In this document: positions 24,471 to 31,278 of the stretch, in pieces
Numbering within the stretch: the stretch's first letter is position 1
Layout: each line of letters begins with the position of its first letter
Origin: a virus
IMG/VR virus record: IMGVR_UViG_3300031974_001852
Location: 1 to 55,381 of that record
Length of the DNA: 55,381 nt
Reading direction: 5' to 3' (one strand)
Notes under the pieces: generated by a model
What the model was told of the DNA's origin: nothing
Database searches by the model: none
Seen by the model: only the letters and a program-made list of their open reading frames with translations
Program-made: the position numbers and the translations under genes

Positions 24471-24930
24471 TCTACAAACTGCGATACGCAACGAAGAAGT
24501 AATATATCTCCCGAACTTTTACGATCTGAACATTACACTCGAAGACGCTGAAGCAGATGCTACCTACGCTCGTTCGGTTGATAACATAAAACTGTACGAT
24601 CACGGTTACTGTAGTCAGACTGCTTACATTACGACTGAATCCGTTAAACGATTCTGTGCTCAGATAATGAGTGCTACGCATTCTCCTCACTGTGATGCGC
24701 ACTTCTATGTCGCCTACGATACAGACTTCGTTGGATTTGGCGCACACTCTGATGAGACTGATATTTTATACATACAGTGTGTTGGTTCGACAGTATGGGA
24801 AATAGATGGAATGAAGTATAAACTCTCTGAAAATGACGCGATTTACTTTCCTGCGAACACGATACATGAAGTTGTTACATTGACTGAACCTCGTGTTGGT
24901 TGTTCCTTTGGTTTTAAGGCAGATAGATAA
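24454..24930 (+). CDS. Cupin/JmjC-like protein
   Basis: 158 aa. The metal-binding motif is GFGAHSDETDILYIQCVGS (HxD/E) with the distal TIHEV histidine, and IDGMKYKLSENDAIYFPANTIHEV is the cupin strand pattern. It may be a 2-oxoglutarate oxygenase of the JmjC/cupin-8 type or a sugar-binding cupin. It overlaps dam and abuts the sulfotransferase. Confidence 0.65.
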   Translation: MNFSLDLQTAIRNEEVIYLPNFYDLNITLEDAEADATYARSVDNIKLYDHGYCSQTAYITTESVKRFCAQIMSATHSPHCDAHFYVAYDTDFVGFGAHSDETDILYIQCVGSTVWEIDGMKYKLSENDAIYFPANTIHEVVTLTEPRVGCSFGFKADR

Positions 24931-25490
24931 TGGCAGTATATTGTCCTGACATTCCACTCACCTTCGTTCACATCCCGAAAACTGCCGGATCCGCCGTTTC
25001 CTCGTGGTTAAAAACCCACGCACACGGCACCGACTATATGCCACTCTCATTCGGAAGTAAGCACTGGGAGTTCTCTAAAGTCAAATCGCATATGCGTGCT
25101 AGACGTCTGAATCCAGGAACCGTGGTAGTGGTCGTTCGCAATCCCTGGGATAGACTCGTGTCTACTTGGGCGTACTATCGCCTTCGTAATGCGTCCTGGG
25201 TGAGCGATGACTTTCACGAGTTTGTCATGAACACGTCTTGGGGAAATGCGAAGAGACGTCAAACGTCTTTCTTCCCGCCAAACGCATTGATATTACGTTT
25301 CGAGAATCTCGCCACTGACTTTTCTAAGATACAAGAACTCTGTAACTGTAACGAACCGCTCGGAGTCAAGAACTCTACCGAGCACAAACACTACACTGAG
25401 TATTATACCACTGAAACGTATAAAGAGGTCGCGAAACGGCATGCTGCTGATATAGCAACCCTTGGATACAGTTATGAAAACAACCCTTGA
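24930..25490 (+). CDS. Sulfotransferase family protein
   Basis: 186 aa. The PAPS 5'-phosphosulfate loop is FVHIPKTAGSAVSSW (12-26), and the 3'-phosphate motif is VVVVVRNPWDRLVSTW near 64-79. It would transfer sulfate from PAPS to a carbohydrate. A second member is at 32971. A sulfated glycan product on the phage or host surface is an inference. Confidence 0.8.
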   Translation: MAVYCPDIPLTFVHIPKTAGSAVSSWLKTHAHGTDYMPLSFGSKHWEFSKVKSHMRARRLNPGTVVVVVRNPWDRLVSTWAYYRLRNASWVSDDFHEFVMNTSWGNAKRRQTSFFPPNALILRFENLATDFSKIQELCNCNEPLGVKNSTEHKHYTEYYTTETYKEVAKRHAADIATLGYSYENNP

Positions 25491-25686
25491 CTTTAAAGAA
25501 GCATTCACTGATACCGTAGCAGGGACTCTTATCGGTGTTCCTATTAACTTTGTATTGGCGTCTATTGCTGTAAATCTAGACTGGAGTGCTCTAGAAATCA
25601 CTGTCTATTTTACTGCTACTTTCTTTGCTTTATCTGTATATCGTAAAATGCGTATAAGGAGATTCTTCCGTGAACGATACGAGTGA
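25474..25686 (+). CDS. Small membrane protein (70 aa)
   Basis: Starts 17 nt inside the sulfotransferase end. Two hydrophobic segments (TVAGTLIGVPINFVLASIAV, ITVYFTATFFALSVY) precede a basic tail (RKMRIRRFFRERYE). The layout resembles DUF7220-type small phage membrane proteins. Function unknown. Confidence 0.7.
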   Translation: MKTTLDFKEAFTDTVAGTLIGVPINFVLASIAVNLDWSALEITVYFTATFFALSVYRKMRIRRFFRERYE

Positions 25687-26047
25687 ACTCGAAAAGGAGA
25701 ACCTAAAAGGTTCTCTGATAGCACCTGAAGAAACGATCACTAATGAACCTACAGGTCAGGAATACACTGTAGGAGAGATAGAACATAGTAATCGAATACA
25801 GAAATCAGTTACTCCTAAAGGTACATTTGACTGGTATCTTAAATGGATATCATCTGTTCTGATTCTTATTTCGCTGACCTTTCGTTCTGCTGGACCTGAT
25901 TACTACTCTTATGATATCGCCTTTGGATGGTTCGGTATTGTAGGTTGGTTAGCAGTCAGTATCCTATGGAAAGATAGAGCGTTAATCCTACTGAACGGTG
26001 TTTCACTCGTATTACTCTCAATCGCTATACTGAACTTCCTATCATGA
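25670..26047 (+). CDS. Membrane protein (125 aa, GTG start)
   Basis: GTG start with an AAGGAG ribosome site. About 50 polar residues are followed by three hydrophobic helices (WISSVLILISLTF, GWFGIVGWLAVSILW, ALILLNGVSLVLLSIAILN). It overlaps its upstream neighbour by 17 nt. Function unknown. Confidence 0.7.
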   Translation: MNDTSELEKENLKGSLIAPEETITNEPTGQEYTVGEIEHSNRIQKSVTPKGTFDWYLKWISSVLILISLTFRSAGPDYYSYDIAFGWFGIVGWLAVSILWKDRALILLNGVSLVLLSIAILNFLS

Positions 26048-26187
26048 ATGATGACCTCTGGAAAGAGTTTTTAAGACAATATCCTAAAGCGGATCCAGTA
26101 CATCATCCTAAACAGGCGATGTATTATGCATATATGTTCTTTTACTATAGGAACAAACGAGGTCAAACCGTAAATACTCGTGCATGA
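26044..26187 (+). CDS. Small protein (47 aa)
   Basis: ATGA overlap with the upstream stop. The sequence WKEFLRQYPKADPVHHPKQAMYYAYMFFYY has the look of a conserved small marine phage protein. It is the last gene before the 26.2-26.6 kb non-coding stretch. Confidence 0.7.
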   Translation: MNDDLWKEFLRQYPKADPVHHPKQAMYYAYMFFYYRNKRGQTVNTRA

Positions 26188-26218
26188 ACACTATTGAAAA
26201 TCAATAAAAATGTGTAAA

Positions 26219-26242
26219 GTATAGTGAAAATAACTCCTATAC
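26219..26242 (+). promoter_or_regulatory. GTGAAAATAAC hairpin, copy A
   Basis: A perfect 6-bp stem GTATAG/CTATAC encloses the loop TGAAAATAACTC. The same core occurs at 26411 and at 5584 before regA. Confidence 0.45.
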
Positions 26243-26410
26243 AGTCTCTTACTTACTCATACGTCTATTATCGTGTATTCATCCTACAATCTATAGTGAA
26301 ATCTAAAAAATATCGCGAAAACTCTAGGAAAAACAAGAGTTTAGCATCATATAGGCGGATTTCACTCATCGTCGCCTCATAATAGGGCGAAAGCATATAC
26401 GGTGTGGGAT

Positions 26411-26434
26411 TTATAGGTGAAAATAACCTTTATA
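26411..26434 (+). promoter_or_regulatory. GTGAAAATAAC hairpin, copy B
   Basis: TTATAGG and CCTTTATA flank TGAAAATAA, forming an imperfect stem with one bulge. Compare copies at 26219 and 5584. Confidence 0.4.
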
Positions 26435-26547
26435 GCGGAGAGGAGGGTCCGAACCCCTATCCTGTCGAAAAAGTCAAGCATTATCAGTAACCTGCCACTC
26501 ATCCCCTACTCTTCATAACTCACTGATTCATATAGAGAAAATCAGTC

Positions 26548-26576
26548 TTTACTTTGCTCCTCATAACCAGTATAAT
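26548..26576 (+). promoter_or_regulatory. Sigma70-like early promoter
   Basis: TTTACT at 26548-26553, a 17-nt spacer, and TATAAT at 26571-26576, opening the cluster of tiny genes. Confidence 0.75.
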
Positions 26577-26601
26577 GATTATATTGAATAGGGAGTTGGA
26601 T

Positions 26602-26805
26602 ATGAAAGCATTTGACCTAGTAACTGACGAAATGATTGAGCGAAAACTCACCTCTTGGTCTGAAAACGAGTGGTTGAACTGTCGAGCAAACTTCATGGAA
26701 TACCAAGCAGCGTTTGGTCCTGAAGCAACTAAGACTTTTCGTCAGTTCGCTTGGGGCATCGCTGCTCAGAACTGTCTTTTCTCTGTCTTGAAGGAGGCAC
26801 AATAA
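26602..26805 (+). CDS. Small hypothetical protein (67 aa)
   Basis: First gene of the tiny-gene cluster, with a GGGAG ribosome site and upstream early promoter. The sequence is helical (LTSWSENEWLNCRANFMEYQAAFG). Function unknown; small early proteins in T4-likes often alter host functions. Confidence 0.7.
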   Translation: MKAFDLVTDEMIERKLTSWSENEWLNCRANFMEYQAAFGPEATKTFRQFAWGIAAQNCLFSVLKEAQ

Positions 26806-27026
26806 TGTCAAATATTCGCGCTGAAATCGCTGAACTGTTCCGTCACTATGTTGATCATCCTGAGAACGTCGTTGATGGCAATACTGACTGGGACTTCGTT
26901 GAAGCTGACATCATGATGCATCTTGGTGTTGATCGTGTCATCGAAGAGATGGGTTCGCTCGAAGCATTCTATGGTTACTATGCTGAACTCATTGATCTTC
27001 ATCTTGCTTTTGCGGAGGTAGCATAA
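26805..27026 (+). CDS. Small acidic hypothetical protein (73 aa)
   Basis: TAATG coupling at both ends and an AAGGAGG ribosome site upstream. The protein is acidic and helical (DWDFVEADIMMHLGVDRVIEEMGS). Function unknown. Confidence 0.7.
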   Translation: MSNIRAEIAELFRHYVDHPENVVDGNTDWDFVEADIMMHLGVDRVIEEMGSLEAFYGYYAELIDLHLAFAEVA

Positions 27027-27202
27027 TGACTCTTAAGAGTGCTATGACCATTCTCTATAAGGAATGTGAGTTTTTAGGTATGACTTTCAATGACTTAGAG
27101 AACTTCCTCTTGGAATCTCCTGGTGCATTCTCCTCTAATACCCTCGCTGCTCATAGGCGATATCTTGATCATCGGGCATGGGAGGCACTCCAGGAACGTT
27201 AG
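27026..27202 (+). CDS. Small hypothetical protein (58 aa)
   Basis: TAATG start with a GGAGG ribosome site. It contains FLGMTFNDLENFLLESPGAF, which looks like a helix-turn-helix-sized helical unit. Followed by a structured leader. Confidence 0.65.
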   Translation: MTLKSAMTILYKECEFLGMTFNDLENFLLESPGAFSSNTLAAHRRYLDHRAWEALQER

Positions 27203-27213
27203 TTGGTGCTTGG

Positions 27214-27279
27214 GCGACTGAAAAACCACGAAAATTGCTAATGATTGCTATGGGGTTGTGTAAGTCGCTGTTTTTTCAG
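27214..27279 (+). terminator. Two mutually exclusive stems before a promoter
   Basis: GCGACT (27214-27219) can pair with AGTCGC (27263-27268). Alternatively CTGAAAAA (27218-27225) can pair with TTTTTCAG (27272-27279). The stems share bases and cannot both form. A T6 run follows the first. This looks like a terminator or attenuator ending the upstream mini-operon. Confidence 0.45.
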
Positions 27280-27291
27280 GAGTTTTTTCGC

Positions 27292-27319
27292 TTTACTTTG
27301 ATTGAGAAATCAGTATAAT
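27292..27319 (+). promoter_or_regulatory. Sigma70-like early promoter
   Basis: TTTACT at 27292-27297, a 16-nt spacer, and TATAAT at 27314-27319. An 80-nt leader follows before ATG 27402. Confidence 0.75.
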
Positions 27320-27401
27320 AGGTATTGTAGGGTGAAGTGTCGACTGGTGAGGATGATCCTCTTAGACTTAACTGAATGACCTTCCCCTCTTGGAGATGAA
27401 T

Positions 27402-27554
27402 ATGACCGTTTCTACTGTACTTCGCCTGATCGCTCGCCGTAAGCAGAAAGCAAATGATGATTTCAAAGCAGGTCTGATTGACCGTGATGAGCGAATCATC
27501 ATCCTCGCTGAACTGATGGCCATGGAAGCAGATGTACAGAGGGAGGCAGCATAA
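27402..27554 (+). CDS. Small hypothetical protein (50 aa)
   Basis: TGGAGA ribosome site. Helical and basic in the first part (VLRLIARRKQKANDDF), acidic later. TAATG link to the next gene. Function unknown. Confidence 0.65.
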   Translation: MTVSTVLRLIARRKQKANDDFKAGLIDRDERIIILAELMAMEADVQREAA

Positions 27555-27715
27555 TGACTCAGATCGAGGAAATCTTCTACAATCACTCGTTTCGTTATGG
27601 GGATCATGTATACTGCTCATATGACAGTGTCTATGACGATATGCGCGATTTGTATCCTCATAAAAGTCATGAAGAGATTTGTGCTCTGATGGAGGAGTTT
27701 GATGAAACCGTATAA
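27554..27715 (+). CDS. Small acidic hypothetical protein (53 aa)
   Basis: TAATG start with GGGAGG upstream. Very acidic (MEEFDETV at the end) with several tyrosines. Overlaps the following gene by 14 nt. Function unknown. Confidence 0.65.
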   Translation: MTQIEEIFYNHSFRYGDHVYCSYDSVYDDMRDLYPHKSHEEICALMEEFDETV

Positions 27716-27830
27716 GGACTATGCGCATAAGAAGCGTGAGACCAACACCGATGAGGACGTCATGTCAGGCATCCTCGTATGTGCCACGTTGGGTGTCATA
27801 CTCGGCGTCATGATGGGGTTGGCCATATGA
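27702..27830 (+). CDS. Small membrane protein (42 aa)
   Basis: GGAGG ribosome site. A charged N-terminus (MKPYKDYAHKKRETN) is followed by one hydrophobic helix (SGILVCATLGVILGVMMGLAI). Not listed by length-based gene finding but has coupling at both ends. Confidence 0.6.
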   Translation: MKPYKDYAHKKRETNTDEDVMSGILVCATLGVILGVMMGLAI

Positions 27831-28036
27831 TCAGCACATCCGCATTATGTGCACATCTAGAAGGCACATTCCATGGGAGACTTGAATCAGCAAAACGTGC
27901 TGTTGAGTATAACCCATCTGATGAGAATCGTATTCGCCTGAGTGAGATACAACAGGCATATGATCTAGTGTATGGTATTTTGTATCAATTTGAGGAGAGC
28001 AATAGTGCTACTGACAATGACAACACCTCTTGCTGA
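27827..28036 (+). CDS. Small hypothetical protein (69 aa)
   Basis: ATGA overlap with the previous stop. Helical central part (LESAKRAVEYNPSDENRIRL). It overlaps the next gene by about 30 nt. Function unknown. Confidence 0.6.
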   Translation: MISTSALCAHLEGTFHGRLESAKRAVEYNPSDENRIRLSEIQQAYDLVYGILYQFEESNSATDNDNTSC

Positions 28037-28238
28037 ACGCATAGAGAGATGGGCAACATCTGGTAAAGCAAAGAACATACTGCTACATCCTAGTGATTTC
28101 TATGTTCTCTCGAGTGCTAATCTAGTAGAGAAAATCTCAGAGAAATATTCCTTAGAGGTCAAGTGCCTAGGAGGAGAGTCTGGTCTTAAGGACTGGATGA
28201 AAGAGAGACTCCGTAAGAGTACCGATGACGAGGAGTGA
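28005..28238 (+). CDS. Small hypothetical protein (77 aa, GTG start)
   Basis: GTG 28005 is preferred over ATG 28017 because GAGGAG lies 7 nt upstream. Basic helical protein (ERIERWATSGKAKN) with a charged C-terminus. Last gene before the G/C-run non-coding stretch. Confidence 0.6.
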   Translation: MLLTMTTPLAERIERWATSGKAKNILLHPSDFYVLSSANLVEKISEKYSLEVKCLGGESGLKDWMKERLRKSTDDEE

Positions 28239-28518
28239 TCATAGTATGACCCCCCCCCAAACCTATGGGGGGTATTGGTCACACGGGACTCCTACTCAAA
28301 ATGGGGTCAAGGTTTAGGGTCCCCCCAATGTTTCACTGCGCGAACAAAACGAACAACGGGACTCCTACAGTTTTCAAAGTATCCTGCGCAGGATGGGTGA
28401 CGAGACGTTGTTGCTCAATGGGGGCGAGTAGTGAGGCAGGGACTGACACCACCTGTATCCCCTCGAACGGTGTATATGATAATGACACCTCACTACTCAT
28501 CTATTTTAGGAGAGAAAA
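28239..28518 (+). ncRNA. Structured non-coding stretch, candidate RNA or 5' leader
   Basis: No supported gene. C9 and G6 runs at 28251-28272 can pair. A 13-nt direct repeat ACGGGACTCCTAC occurs at 28283 and 28356. CTGCGC/GCGCAG (28336/28386) encloses AAAAC/GTTTT. A 14-nt palindrome lies at 28381-28394. An 11-bp perfect stem GAGTAGTGAGG/CCTCACTACTC (28426-28436 with 28488-28498) encloses CAGG/CCTG or ACACC/GGTGT. The last stem ends just before the ribosome site of the next gene. Confidence 0.5.
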
Positions 28519-28749
28519 ATGCATGATGCGTTGATTAAGGTAAACAATGATCCTCGTTTACCCGATGACATTGATATGTTTCTTGATCACTGGATTATCG
28601 TTCGTAGAGATGGGACTCCTGTACTCAATGGTAAAGAGCAAGAGTTTGAGCAAGCACTACGAAGATTGATCAGTAAAGAGCGTCAGAAAGCAGTCAATAC
28701 ACGTGATTGGCATCACTATGATGTTTGGACAGGAGAGTTCTTCGAATGA
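28519..28749 (+). CDS. Hypothetical protein (76 aa)
   Basis: AGGAGA ribosome site directly after the 11-bp stem. The protein starts MHDALIKVNNDPRLPDDID and has a basic helix (ALRRLISKERQKA). Translation could be tuned by the upstream structure. Function unknown. Confidence 0.7.
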   Translation: MHDALIKVNNDPRLPDDIDMFLDHWIIVRRDGTPVLNGKEQEFEQALRRLISKERQKAVNTRDWHHYDVWTGEFFE

Positions 28750-28910
28750 TGTTCTATCGTTACTTAATCTTTGTCGATGGGATTTCAACTGATATCATGG
28801 TCACTGCTATGTCAAAGTATAGTGCCGAAAAGAAATACTACAACACGTTCGGTAGCGCAAGTCGTTATTCGGGTGTGAGTATGAGTTCAATTGAAGCAAG
28901 GAGATTGTGA
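28746..28910 (+). CDS. Small hypothetical protein (54 aa)
   Basis: ATGA overlap upstream and TGATG overlap downstream. Tyr-rich (YSAEKKYYNTFGSASRYSG). Function unknown. Confidence 0.6.
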   Translation: MMFYRYLIFVDGISTDIMVTAMSKYSAEKKYYNTFGSASRYSGVSMSSIEARRL

Positions 28911-29083
28911 TGAGTGAAGTGAAATGGTATGCTCGTGGTACAATGGGCGAGTGGGTTTTGGACCAACTAGAGTGCCTTGAGCATGAAAGCGTGGAGGCAG
29001 TGATGCGCAAGTTGTGTCGCTATCTCAGTCTAGACGAGGCACAGCATGAAGTGTCTCACTGGTTAAATCCGGAGGGAGTGTAA
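28910..29083 (+). CDS. Small hypothetical protein (57 aa)
   Basis: Coupled at both ends (TGATG, TAATG). Contains three tryptophans and a helical acidic centre (DQLECLEHESVEAVMRKL). Function unknown. Confidence 0.6.
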   Translation: MSEVKWYARGTMGEWVLDQLECLEHESVEAVMRKLCRYLSLDEAQHEVSHWLNPEGV

Positions 29084-29226
29084 TGTGGGGTTTCGTGGTG
29101 TTACTCGCAGTCTGGATGACATACGTCGAGACTGAAATGCCAAACCGAACCAATGAGTGTCCATACATTGAGTATGGATGTAATGAAGAGGAGAGTACCG
29201 ATGGTACACAAGAAGAACGTCCGTAA
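29083..29226 (+). CDS. Small membrane-anchored protein (47 aa)
   Basis: TAATG start after a GGAGG site. A short hydrophobic N-terminus (MWGFVVLLAVWMTYV) is followed by an acidic Cys-containing tail. Probably a membrane or exported peptide. Confidence 0.55.
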   Translation: MWGFVVLLAVWMTYVETEMPNRTNECPYIEYGCNEEESTDGTQEERP

Positions 29227-29326
29227 TAGACGGCAGGGTGCACTGGAGCGACTGCGGAAGGTGCAAGAACCAAATGAGCGGCAGCAGAAAGAGATCGCCG
29301 TATTGGAGAAGAGACTTAACACGTAA
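29201..29326 (+). CDS. Small basic peptide (41 aa)
   Basis: GAGGAG ribosome site inside the previous gene. The N-terminus is arginine-rich (MVHKKNVRNRRQGALERLRK), which would suit nucleic-acid binding. It ends TAATG into the next gene. Confidence 0.55.
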   Translation: MVHKKNVRNRRQGALERLRKVQEPNERQQKEIAVLEKRLNT

Positions 29327-29496
29327 TGGATCTCGCATCTGTCATCATAGCAACTCCATATGTACTGGTGTTACTGGCAGTCGTAGGAGTGATGGTATGG
29401 GCACTGAATCTTATCGTGCCCTTCGTTTTTAAAATCGTGTGGTATGTGTTCCTGACGTTTTGTGCGTTAGGAATACTGGCACTCATGTTCGCCTGA
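29326..29496 (+). CDS. Small two-helix membrane protein (56 aa)
   Basis: TAATG start. Almost wholly hydrophobic, with two helices (TPYVLVLLAVVGVMVWALNL and WYVFLTFCALGILALMF). Function unknown. Confidence 0.65.
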   Translation: MDLASVIIATPYVLVLLAVVGVMVWALNLIVPFVFKIVWYVFLTFCALGILALMFA

Positions 29497-29545
29497 AACT
29501 GTGCGAGTTTTCAAAACGTGTTCAGAAAAAAATTTTCGCAGGGTA

Positions 29546-29573
29546 TTGCGTCTTTGTCAAAGTCGCGTATAAT
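29546..29573 (+). promoter_or_regulatory. Promoter abutting a start codon
   Basis: TTGCGT at 29546-29551, a 16-nt spacer, and TATAAT at 29568-29573. The start codon is 8 nt later with no ribosome site, suggesting a leaderless mRNA. Confidence 0.6.
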
Positions 29574-29580
29574 ATAATAT

Positions 29581-29898
29581 ATGAAAACGAATTATAAGTT
29601 ATGGGACATGACCGTGCAAACCTATGAAGTCTCATCTAAGGATGATGATGCTTATCGTCATGTAGAGATCGAGTTTGGTGGTGGTTCAATCAAACTCTAT
29701 AAGATCTGGGAAAGCATGTACGACATTGCGAAGCATGAGTTTTATCATGGTGATGGATTGCGTTTCATTGTTGGATATGAACTACAACTGGATACAATCA
29801 CAGGCGAGTTTATACAGCATGAGCATAAGACGCATATCAATCTAAGTAATGTATGCAGACTAAAGGTACTGGAAAAAGTCAATGGACAGTGTGGATAG
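29581..29898 (+). CDS. Hypothetical protein (105 aa)
   Basis: Mixed alpha/beta sequence with YRHVEIEFGGGSIKLYKIWE and a histidine-rich stretch (HEHKTHINLSN). No domain is recognised. It lies immediately after a promoter -10 box without a ribosome site. It overlaps the next gene by 17 nt. Confidence 0.7.
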   Translation: MKTNYKLWDMTVQTYEVSSKDDDAYRHVEIEFGGGSIKLYKIWESMYDIAKHEFYHGDGLRFIVGYELQLDTITGEFIQHEHKTHINLSNVCRLKVLEKVNGQCG

Positions 29899-30226
29899 TG
29901 ACAGCAATGTTGTATCAATAGAATCTTTCAAGCAAAAGAAAGAGGAAGAAGTACAAGGGATCATCGATAAGTTGGGATTGGAACAACTCATCGATGATCT
30001 CACTTCATTTTATGAGAACACGAAGTTCTCTCTTGATATGGAAGATGCCCCAACCTACGCCGACTGGGTGCGTTTAGAAAAGACCCTAGATATATTTGAC
30101 GATATGCTTGATCACCTATGGGCGAATCAAGCAGTCCAGTATGAACCACCTCTCTTTGATATGGCAGGTGAACTGAGGAATATAGTTAAGAACATGAGAC
30201 ACATGTGCGAGGGTAATACAAAATGA
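29882..30226 (+). CDS. Acidic helical protein (114 aa)
   Basis: Opens with VVSIESFKQKKEEEVQGIIDKLGLE. The rest is acidic and helical (ADWVRLEKTLDIFDDMLDHLWAN). No family recognised. Coupled on both sides. Confidence 0.7.
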   Translation: MDSVDSDSNVVSIESFKQKKEEEVQGIIDKLGLEQLIDDLTSFYENTKFSLDMEDAPTYADWVRLEKTLDIFDDMLDHLWANQAVQYEPPLFDMAGELRNIVKNMRHMCEGNTK

Positions 30227-30387
30227 CGCCACGTGAGGCACTTTATCATATATGTGTGAAACTTGGTCCCATCCCGCAAACTAACCGAGACGACAACATT
30301 ACTCATCAAGAAGCGCAGATTCGCGATGCTGTTCGTGTACTACAGGAACTCATAGAAAAATCTGAAAAGTTAGATCACTTCGGATAA
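30223..30387 (+). CDS. Small hypothetical protein (54 aa)
   Basis: ATGA overlap upstream, TAATG downstream. Helical (EAQIRDAVRVLQELIEKSEKL). Function unknown. Confidence 0.65.
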   Translation: MTPREALYHICVKLGPIPQTNRDDNITHQEAQIRDAVRVLQELIEKSEKLDHFG

Positions 30388-31277
30388 TGGAAGAACTAAT
30401 CCATACACGAGGCGGCGAAGGCGCAGGTGACATTATTGGTGCGTTGAATGTAGCAGCGGCATGGGCGGCACACTACAATCGACATGTACATATTTGTCTT
30501 CACTGGGGCAAGGATCGACACGGCAATCCACTCACTGGCGATTATAAAGTAATGCCCGATGATCCAGAATCCATCGAGGATCGCTATCGTCACGTCTATG
30601 AAAGACTCTGGAAGAATGATATGTTCTCATACGAAAACGTGTGGGCATCAGACATGTTTTCATATGTTGACTTGTTGATGGAAGACAACGCATTGAGGAG
30701 AAAGCATAGACCGAAACGTTGGATCGTAGAGAGCGGCAACATTGAAGATATGAAGGAGGGTATTCCGTTTCATAAATACTGTGGTCCAGAGTGGCGCTGG
30801 GATGATTTGCCAACTATGGAAAAGAAAATCTGTATTTGGTCTCCCAATCAAAATGCTGAAGAGATTAAAGATTATAAAAATCATCCTTTGAGTGTAGCGC
30901 ACTGGCAAGATCTTCACAACTCTTTGGGGTACATGTTCCCAGATTACGAGATTGTAAAACTCACATACAGAGATGACTTCCGTGATGTCTATGAACATAT
31001 TCGCGAATGTGCATTTTGTATAGGATATGACGGTATGTGGCATGTAGTGGCAAAGAACTTCGGTAAACTATTCATCACTGCTACAACTGATATGACTGTA
31101 GCACATCAAGTCACAAATCCTCATGCCCCAGTGTTTCGACTTCCGGAACAGTTCTATCGCTTTATACATAACTGTGCATATGAAGAAGGATTTCTTGTAA
31201 GGGAGCAAGAACTTGCGCACAGTTATCACAATTACAGATTAGCAAGGCACACCAAGCACTTGCTATTCGAGGTGTAG
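30387..31277 (+). CDS. GT-B-like glycosyltransferase (GT9-like)
   Basis: 296 aa. The N-terminus HTRGGEGAGDIIGALNVAAAWA resembles the glycine-rich loop of heptosyltransferase-type GT-B enzymes. ECAFCIGYDGMWHVVAKNFGKLF resembles their C-terminal nucleotide-sugar pocket. Assignment is by fold pattern only. It starts a coupled cassette with a P4H-like oxygenase, a radical SAM enzyme and a sulfotransferase. That context suggests glycan or surface-polymer modification. Confidence 0.5.
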   Translation: MEELIHTRGGEGAGDIIGALNVAAAWAAHYNRHVHICLHWGKDRHGNPLTGDYKVMPDDPESIEDRYRHVYERLWKNDMFSYENVWASDMFSYVDLLMEDNALRRKHRPKRWIVESGNIEDMKEGIPFHKYCGPEWRWDDLPTMEKKICIWSPNQNAEEIKDYKNHPLSVAHWQDLHNSLGYMFPDYEIVKLTYRDDFRDVYEHIRECAFCIGYDGMWHVVAKNFGKLFITATTDMTVAHQVTNPHAPVFRLPEQFYRFIHNCAYEEGFLVREQELAHSYHNYRLARHTKHLLFEV

Positions 31278-31278
31278 G

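Larger units (their letters stand above)
26188..26601. other. Non-coding, hairpin-rich region (about 410 bp)
   Basis: No convincing gene on either strand. It contains a GTATAG/CTATAC hairpin (26219-26242) and a related one at 26411-26434, both with TGAAAATAA in the loop. It also holds AAACTCT/AGAGTTT (26319-26342), AGGCG/CGCCT and CTGATT/AATCAG stems. An early promoter closes it at 26548-26576. It could be a regulatory hub or replication origin; neither is proven. Confidence 0.5.

Noticed and set aside
26407-26531. A 41-codon minus-strand frame (MSGRLLIMLDFF...) and a T-arm-like GGGGTTCGGACCC sequence in the 26.4 kb gap
   Set aside because: The frame has only a G-run directly against the start and no clear ribosome site. 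The T-arm lacks the conserved A58 and has no matching acceptor or anticodon stem, so neither a gene nor a tRNA can be supported.
28269-28330. Possible tRNA-like fold around the ACGGGACTCCTAC repeat
   Set aside because: G/C runs can be folded into a partial cloverleaf, but there is no T-loop TTCRA and no consistent acceptor stem.
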